A stretch of DNA of 64,000 bases from the NCBI RefSeq assembly GCF_020536995.1, contig NC_068355.1, positions 2,734,764 through 2,798,763 of the forward strand. The letters are read 5' to 3'. Below are positions 62,501-64,000 of the stretch, piece by piece (position 1 is the first letter of the stretch; every line of letters starts with the position of its first letter). The stretch is from Dreissena polymorpha. Taxonomy: Eukaryota > Mollusca > Bivalvia > Myida > Dreissenidae. The notes beneath the pieces are model-generated. The model had not been told where the DNA came from, did not search any database, and worked only from the letters and a program-made list of their open reading frames with translations. A program made the translations under genes and the position numbers.

Positions 62501-64000
62501 GTCATCCTTCAAGGTCAAGGTCATCCTTCAAGGTCAAAGGTAAAGAAAAAAATCAAAATCAATGCGGCGTTCTCATGAAGCTGCACATTTTGAGTGGTGG
62601 AAGTTCGAGGTCAAGGTTATTCTTCAAGGTCAACGTCATCCTTCAAGGTCAAAGGTAAAAAAATAATAATTTCAAAGCGAAGTTATCATGAAGCTGCACA
62701 TTTTGAGTGATGGAAGTTCAAGGTCAAGGTCATCCTTCAAATTCAAGGTCATCCTTCAAGGTCAAAGGTCGAACAAAATATTTCAAAGCGGCGTTCTCAT
62801 AAAGCTGCACATTTTGAGTGGTGGAAGTTCAAGGTCAAGGTCATCCTTCAAGGTCCAAGTTTAGAAAAAAAATCAAAGCAACGCAATAGGGGGCATTGTG
62901 TTTCTGACAAACGCATCTCTTGTTTTGTTCAAACATGGTTATAAAACACAAATATTTATTTTTATTATTTTATTTTTGAAATACTGTCCAACCATCCCAC
63001 CCAAGTATCCCCCCCCCAAAAAAAATAAATAAATATTGTTTTTGCTTTGTTTGCATTTTTGGAAGATAATGTAATAAATGACCACACCCCCACACTATAC
63101 ACCCCTCTCCACTCCACCCCTCCCTCCTTTGTGATTGAAATTGAGATATGTCCCTACACCACAAAAAGAAAAATAGATGAGTGGTCTGCACCCGCAAGGC
63201 GGTGCTCTTGTTTAAAACATTATAATTACAAGAACAGTTTGTTTTTAGTCTGAAAATAAATTTTGAAACATAAAACATGTAAAAGAAACGACTAGCAAAT
63301 GATTTAAAATAATTATAACTTGAATTTTAATGTGATTTATAGGGTGACAATTTTAATTTTCTTAAAAATTCCGATGTGACCATAACCATTGGTATTGAGC
63401 AATGTCGGGTGGTGCAAATAGAGCCGAACTCCATGGAATGTGTCGCACCTAGGACCCAACCTAAACCAGGCATCCAGGGGGCAGAATATCCAGAAGTAAA
63501 TGTAAGTCTCTTTTAAACATGCCAGCTAGCTTAGTTCGTTAAGCACTGGACTCAAATTTAGAGGAACAAGGGTTCAAATCGGATCTGGCCACATTTGATT
63601 GGTTTTAAATTGTTTCCATTGCCCAATGATTTGTTTGCTCAAAATTGCTCAAAATTTACAGGCTGCTTTCCATTTGCAAAAAGAAACATTTTCCCCAAAA
63701 ATCTGACCAAAATTTTCACAAAAAGATGCAGAACTTCTCCAATAAAAGTAATAATTGATGTATTGAGTTTATTATACAGGGTTAAAATTCTGTAACTTTT
63801 TATAACATACATTTTAAAATGCATGTTAACATCCACTCATAAACAATTGGAATACTGTCATTTATAATCATATTTATAATGCTTCAATTTTCCCAATTGC
63901 ATGTTTTTTCCGGCTATTTTTCCCAATCCAAAAGGCAGTGGCTGTAAAATATGAAGCCAAAACAGTCACTGTAACCAATCTCATTACCCCAGACATATCG
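34580..64000 (+). CDS. Plexin, semaphorin receptor, 5' part of gene (20 chained exons, 3' end outside window)
   Basis: This is a cell-surface receptor of the plexin family, which binds semaphorins and signals in cell guidance through a cytoplasmic RasGAP domain that would lie beyond the window. Chaining exons with GT/AG borders and matching phases gives about 1,201 residues. They comprise a hydrophobic signal peptide (1-20), a Sema domain (about 25-455), PSI1 (about 456-510, with CGWC at 477-480), a linker region, PSI2 (about 608-641, CTWC), PSI3 (about 750-797, NYC), and IPT domains at about 798-894, 895-990, 994-1100 and 1101 onward. Three PSI plus several IPT domains after Sema fit plexins rather than Met/Ron receptors or semaphorins. 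An RRNKR motif at about 1069-1073 hints at convertase cleavage, known for vertebrate B-type plexins, but the A/B subtype is not settled. Introns are large (up to 4.1 kb) and full of repeats. A duplicated IPT4 exon at 61890 is left out of this chain. The plexin call is firm; individual splice borders are predictions. Confidence 0.92.
35705..35917 (+). CDS. Plexin exon 2: Sema domain
   Basis: It encodes 71 residues, phase 0 to 0. The acceptor is TATTTCAG at 35697-35704 and the donor is CAG|GTAAGT. It contains VLLVGTSTGFVLQ, the blade strand that in plexins is HTVLFLGT..G.LK-like. Starts PGVTDFIRTEL. Confidence 0.9.
36757..38065 (+). mobile_element. ATGCTCCC hairpin-family element, interrupted by a related one
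   Basis: The 5' hairpin is ATGCTCCCTGAAATA...CGGCGGAGTATA. Internal units begin TCACACTTTTGTTACAGTTT at about 36829, 36990, 37178 and 37320. The 3' subterminal GGGGAGCAT complements the 5' arm, and the end is TATCCTTGTT. The body is split at 37417-37924. Confidence 0.7.
37417..37924 (+). mobile_element. ATGCTCCCCC hairpin-family element, nested
   Basis: The 5' hairpin is ATGCTCCCCCAAAATTTATT-TGGGGGGGAGTATA. Two 168-bp units start GTCCGGGCTNTTTCTCAGCA (37493, 37661). The 3' subterminal GGGGAGCATC complements the first arm, and the end is TTTTCTTGTT. The flanks CTACCTTTT and GATGTGGTTTGAGG belong to the host repeat. Confidence 0.75.
38362..38660 (+). mobile_element. CCGCCGCC hairpin-family fragment
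   Basis: TTTCCGCCGCCATAGGCGGA-GGGATATTG is the hairpin start, then CCGTCCGTCCG runs and CTTTTGTGTCC(G/A)GA units. It is truncated near TATTGGCGGGGATATCA. Confidence 0.6.
39319..40049 (+). other. End of plexin intron 2; repeat fragment
   Basis: GTGTGACCTTGACCTTGGGG with a G-run (39405-39418) and a later GGGGGGAGGGGGG run (39720) mark a diverged dispersed repeat of unknown family. Confidence 0.4.
40050..40172 (+). CDS. Plexin exon 3: Sema domain
   Basis: It encodes 41 residues, phase 0 to 0, from FVYTDGTYMRYNRFEV to LFVLTKNE. The acceptor is ACATTTCAG and the donor is GAG|GTATGG. The last residues match the plexin Y.LT...V strand leading into PSI1. It lies 4.1 kb downstream of exon 2, across the repeat-filled intron 2. 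Confidence 0.9.
40651..40763 (+). CDS. Plexin exon 4: end of Sema and PSI1
   Basis: It encodes 37 codons plus two bases (phase 0 to 2). The acceptor is TTTTTTTTAG. It carries the cysteine pattern C456, C464, C477 and C480, with the CGWC motif diagnostic of plexin/semaphorin PSI domains. The donor is CG|GTTTGT, which is weak but in phase with exon 5. Confidence 0.9.
40764..42390 (+). other. Plexin intron 4, first part
   Basis: AT-rich intronic sequence, nothing recognised. Confidence 0.5.
42391..42704 (+). mobile_element. AGCTCACC-family fragment, cut by another element
   Basis: CAGCCTGAGCACAATGTGCT and GCTGAGCTTTTATGATTGCC form a degraded 5' hairpin. The CACTCAAGCGGCTACATTAA unit follows. 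It ends at the TATACCCCCAC element. Confidence 0.55.
42705..43512 (+). mobile_element. TATACCCCCAC hairpin-family element with four 157-bp units (plexin intron 4)
   Basis: The 5' arm is TATACCCCCACAAACG and the partner is GGCGGGTATATAGG. Units start TGTCCGCTCTCTAATTCAAG at 42791, 42948, 43105, 43261 and (partial) 43419. The 3' subterminal GTGGCGGTATTCG complements the arm, and the end is AAGCTCTAGTT. Confidence 0.8.
43562..43679 (+). CDS. Plexin exon 5: rest of PSI1
   Basis: One base plus 39 codons (phase 2 to 0), beginning R/ASLQSDCSCNKTGECW. It supplies the remaining PSI1 cysteines. The acceptor is TTATATCAG and the donor is AAG|GTATGG. Confidence 0.87.
44718..44816 (+). repeat. Direct tandem duplication, ~51 bp x2 (plexin intron 5)
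   Basis: TTAAGTTGTATTTTTGCCAT...ATGTACATACCT occurs twice in a row. Confidence 0.85.
44905..45110. repeat. Probable dispersed repeat fragment
   Basis: GGGGTCACCGCCTTGGAACG...GGGGGTTTAAACCTGGTTAT-AGAGCGCTCAACCTCACACT looks unlike the surrounding intron in base composition. Family unknown. Confidence 0.3.
46088..46376 (+). mobile_element. TATGCCCCC hairpin-family element, complete (plexin intron 5)
   Basis: The 5' hairpin is ATGCCCCCGGATCGAATGAT-TGGGGGTAT. The 3' subterminal TAGGGGGCATTGTG complements the arm, and the end is CATCTCTTGTT. It stops 58 bases before plexin exon 6. Confidence 0.78.
46435..46561 (+). CDS. Plexin exon 6: region between PSI1 and PSI2
   Basis: 42 codons plus one base (phase 0 to 1), VVIQLRPSPSQPDG...MFTCNMN. 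The acceptor is TCTGTTTCAG and the donor is G|GTGGGA. It corresponds to the beta-rich linker after PSI1 in plexins. It starts only 59 bases after a hairpin-bearing repeat ends at 46376. Confidence 0.85.
46672..47260 (+). mobile_element. AGCTCACC-family fragment (plexin intron 6)
   Basis: ATGCTCATAGTGAGCTTTTT then CACTCCATAGGCCACATGCA, TCATGAAATTTTG and GGCAGGGCAGTTTTCCTTAT units, all diverged. Confidence 0.55.
47478..48789 (+). mobile_element. AGCTCACC hairpin-family element, ~1.3 kb (plexin intron 6)
   Basis: It starts AGCTCACCAGCACAATGTGC-TCATGGTGAGCT. Units carry GGCCGCCAGGGGGCGGGGC. A middle part (about 47705-48095) is unrelated sequence. The 3' subterminal AAGGTGAGCACT complements the arm, and the end is ACACTTGTT. 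Confidence 0.65.
48923..49046 (+). CDS. Plexin exon 7: region between PSI1 and PSI2
   Basis: Phase 1 to 2, VIPVQNNVQLTLMLQFGV...FLIYECVNFK. The last strand, with Y.C, is the usual lead into PSI2. The acceptor is AATTGTTTTAG and the donor is AA|GTACGT. Confidence 0.86.
49047..50223 (+). other. Plexin intron 7, first part
   Basis: AT-rich. From about 49945 to 50222 a diverged CAAGGTCA/TCTTGATGAAACT repeat fragment leads up to the TATACCCCCAC element. Confidence 0.45.
50224..51021 (+). mobile_element. TATACCCCCAC hairpin-family element with four ~157-bp units (plexin intron 7)
   Basis: It has the same layout as 42705-43512. The 3' subterminal GTGGGGGTATATG is an exact complement of the 5' arm TATACCCCCAC, and the end is AAGCTCTAGTT. 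Confidence 0.82.
51341..51440 (+). CDS. Plexin exon 8: PSI2
   Basis: Phase 2 to 0, NCGECTSTEGAKCTWC... with six cysteines in PSI spacing. The acceptor is CATCTCATCAG and the donor is AGT|GTAGGT. Confidence 0.9.
52027..52143 (+). CDS. Plexin exon 9: region between PSI2 and PSI3
   Basis: 39 codons, phase 0 to 0, LSNATCPRLSNHKDQLYLPS.... The acceptor is CATTACAG and the donor is AGT|GTATGT. The TCP...YLPSG segment matches the plexin stretch after PSI2. Confidence 0.88.
52629..52718 (+). CDS. Plexin exon 10: region between PSI2 and PSI3
   Basis: 30 codons, phase 0 to 0, NIKFRLSVEDFGETPCVAAS.... Like plexin F.C.F... strands, it has paired cysteines. The acceptor is TGTTTTACAG and the donor is TCA|GTAAGT. 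Confidence 0.88.
53164..53266 (+). CDS. Plexin exon 11: strand before PSI3
   Basis: 34 codons plus one base (phase 0 to 1), ITVSKLHKKISVKYSNSSST.... The acceptor is ATTTCTGCAG and the donor is G|GTAAAC. The intron that follows holds the 40-bp satellite array. Confidence 0.87.
53785..54975 (+). repeat. 40-bp satellite array, ~29 units (plexin intron 11)
   Basis: The unit is AGGTTCTGAAAGCTTGTCAA TAATATGGAATCTGTATGCT (40 bases). The first half of the array is nearly identical. The last units (after about 54640) have drifted, with GTGTGCGCT-type changes. Confidence 0.93.
55810..56052. mobile_element. Probable MITE, TTAACC ends
   Basis: TTAACCTTTTCCCACTCAAA at the left and GGTAAGGGGTTA at the right are imperfect inverted ends. 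The middle has AACAGCCTGTGAGTTAATAC and CAGTCTGTTCTGGTTTTATG. It ends 52 bases before plexin exon 12. Confidence 0.5.
56105..56262 (+). CDS. Plexin exon 12: PSI3
   Basis: Phase 1 to 0, VTIYNCSKLAEGYCNYCKGL then YNCVW. It has the PSI pattern of C, C..C, C.W and C with a final CGAPTITK that leads into IPT1. The acceptor is ATATTTTCCAG and the donor is AAG|GTATTT. Confidence 0.92.
56665..56852 (+). CDS. Plexin exon 13: IPT1
   Basis: Phase 0 to 2, ISPEDGPYNGTVDVTMMGIE.... The I.P..GP..G pattern is the IPT/TIG start, although the usual GGT.LTI is weakened here. The acceptor is GATCTTTAG and the donor is GG|GTAAAT. Confidence 0.9.
57393..57495 (+). CDS. Plexin exon 14: end of IPT1
   Basis: Phase 2 to 0, FQCKATGSPMGNSTTFSIPG.... 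The acceptor is TTCATGACAG and the donor is AAG|GTAAGA. It completes IPT1. Confidence 0.87.
57904..58079 (+). CDS. Plexin exon 15: IPT2 start
   Basis: Phase 0 to 2. ITHVEPEYGPRKGGTIITLY followed by GENLGIGN is the clearest IPT start in the gene (P..GP..GGT..T..G.NLG). The acceptor is TTATCTCCAG and the donor is GG|GTATGT. An open frame continues to 58338, but it is intronic. Confidence 0.94.
58440..58954 (+). mobile_element. AGC(T/G)CGGCTG hairpin-family element (plexin intron 15)
   Basis: It starts AGCGAGGCTGTTTTCGGAAA, has three CTTCCACCTACAACT units with GGTCAAGGTCACTGTGACC, and ends GCGGTGCTCTTGTT. The 3' GCCGAGCGTGG pairs with the 5' arm. Confidence 0.78.
59206..59370 (+). CDS. Plexin exon 16: end of IPT2, start of IPT3
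   Basis: Phase 2 to 2, GKMDYVISGQIPTGDFTINE... then NPEIKSIDPQRGFLS. The next IPT domain begins at its end. The acceptor is TTTATTTGCAG and the donor is AG|GTAATC. Confidence 0.91.
59667..60245 (+). mobile_element. AGCTCACC-family element, 3' end lost (plexin intron 16)
   Basis: AGCTTACCTAATGTGCTCAT-GGTGAGCTTTTG starts it. Three units with CACTCTAGA.GCCACATTTT follow and it ends at GTTAGCACTTAATTTC without a CTTGTT terminus. Confidence 0.65.
60728..60815 (+). CDS. Plexin exon 17: IPT3
   Basis: Phase 2 to 0, SGGTILTVTGDNLRNAQHPR.... This is the conserved GGT.LTV.G.NL core. The acceptor is TATGTTACAG and the donor is AGT|GTAAGT. Confidence 0.93.
61076..61342 (+). CDS. Plexin exon 18: end of IPT3 and start of IPT4, with RRNKR site
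   Basis: 89 codons, phase 0 to 0. The sequence runs SESCLAEVNSSNILYCKVP, then a basic stretch RRNKR|SAECLG, then YYYDPSLSKF and QFLTVH, the start of IPT4. The basic motif fits the R-X-K/R-R proprotein convertase consensus. The acceptor is ATTTTCCAG and the donor is CAC|GTAAGT. Confidence 0.92.
61388..61450. repeat. GTGAAAACTGGGC-family MITE fragment (plexin intron 18)
   Basis: TTCTCAGAAAACTGGGCTTA ATGCATGTGCATAAAG matches the family end. Confidence 0.55.
61768..62007 (+). repeat. Exon-containing duplicated segment, copy 1
   Basis: AAAACATTATAATAACAAGA ACAG through the intron tail and the exon to AGGACCCA matches 63214-63456, intron included. The two copies are 1,453 bases apart at their exon starts. 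Confidence 0.85.
61890..62033 (+). CDS. Duplicate plexin IPT4 exon (upstream copy) with repeat-derived 3' end; alternative or decaying
   Basis: Starting after TTTTATAG, GDNLKLRNSDVTITIGIKQC...CSAPRT closely matches the exon at 63343 and keeps the frame. After APRT (about 62004) the match stops and a dispersed repeat begins, so the normal end PKPGIQGAEYPEVN is absent. Within the repeat an ATC|GTAAGG donor at 62034 would close a 48-codon exon in phase 0, the same phase as the other copy. If no splice occurs there, the frame runs to a TAA at 62118-62120. Including both copies would duplicate half a beta-sandwich, so the possibilities are mutually exclusive use or a silent relic. Confidence 0.5.
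62004..62924 (+). mobile_element. TATGCCCCC-family repeat array inserted in duplicated exon
   Basis: Two diverged units with TTTCATACTT...AACTATC(G/A)TAAGGGGA (62009 and 62170) come first. They are followed by six ~85-115-bp units starting CATGAAGCTGCACATTTTGA (62263, 62374, 62459, 62574, 62688, 62798). The 3' end CAATAGGGGGCATTGTG...CATCTCTTGTT is that of the family at 46088. The 5' hairpin is missing. Confidence 0.7.
63214..63456 (+). repeat. Exon-containing duplicated segment, copy 2
   Basis: AAAACATTATAATTACAAGA ACAG, then TTGAAACATAAAACATGTAA AAGAAAC and the exon, parallel to copy 1. It begins right after GGTGCTCTTGTTT, a typical 3' repeat terminus. Confidence 0.85.
63343..63501 (+). 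CDS. Plexin IPT4 exon (canonical copy)
   Basis: 53 codons, phase 0 to 0, GDNFNFLKNSDVTITIGIEQ... to PKPGIQGAEYPEVN. It follows QFLTVH of exon 18 to give LTVHGDN, the IPT core. The acceptor is GATTTATAG and the donor is AAT|GTAAGT. It has a complete 3' end, unlike the copy at 61890, so it is taken as the standard exon. Confidence 0.9.
63521..63590 (+). other. tRNA-like sequence (pseudogene or SINE head)
   Basis: GCCAGCT...ATCTGGC pair as an acceptor stem (6 of 7). GCTT/AAGC make a D stem, and GGTTCAAATCG is a B-box-like T arm. The anticodon and T stems pair poorly. It begins 20 bases after a plexin exon, inside the intron. Confidence 0.4.
63935..64000 (+). CDS. Plexin next exon, cut by window end
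   Basis: 22 codons, AVAVKYEAKTVTVTNLITPD.... The acceptor chosen is CCAAAAG|GCA because it keeps phase 0. The nearby GCAG|TGG choice would hit a stop after two codons. The content looks like the last strands of IPT4. The exon probably continues past the window. Confidence 0.75.

Overview
This is a window of animal nuclear DNA, AT-rich, intron-rich and very repeat-rich. One multi-exon gene covers the right half. The dispersed repeats, with directional GGTCAAGGTCA tracts, CCGTCCGTC runs and 5' hairpins, together with the invertebrate-style MITEs, are of the kind I associate with bivalve molluscs, possibly a dreissenid. That assignment is from memory and was not searched.

Left part (1-34.5 kb): no long conserved gene. 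It holds a 2-kb foldback element around a trinucleotide core, several MITEs with long inverted repeats, a tRNA-derived SINE inside a MITE, a tRNA-Ser gene on the minus strand (12637-12718), two degraded LINE reverse-transcriptase fragments, a 22-bp minisatellite, a roughly 480-bp duplicated block (27.05 and 30.54 kb), and many hairpin-bearing dispersed elements. Two short exon-like segments on the minus strand (7813-7721 and 7047-6959) join in phase and end in a stop. They may be the last exons of an unrecognised gene.

Right part (34.5-64 kb): the 5' part of a plexin (semaphorin receptor) gene on the plus strand. Twenty exons can be chained in phase with GT/AG boundaries, giving about 1,200 residues: signal peptide, Sema, PSI1, a linker region, PSI2, PSI3 and four IPT domains. 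The window ends in the fourth IPT domain, so the transmembrane and cytoplasmic RasGAP parts lie beyond it. Introns carry nested elements, a 3.3-kb inverted repeat and a 40-bp satellite array. The IPT4 exon exists twice in tandem. The upstream copy (61890-62033) lost its normal 3' end to a repeat, and that repeat offers a new in-phase splice donor.

A unifying observation is that at least six unrelated-looking repeat families share one plan: a T-run, a 5' hairpin, ~157-170 bp internal tandem units, a 3' subterminal copy complementary to the first hairpin arm, and a CTTGTT/CTAGTT end. The sequence differs between families while the pairing is kept. This resembles Helentron-associated non-autonomous elements.
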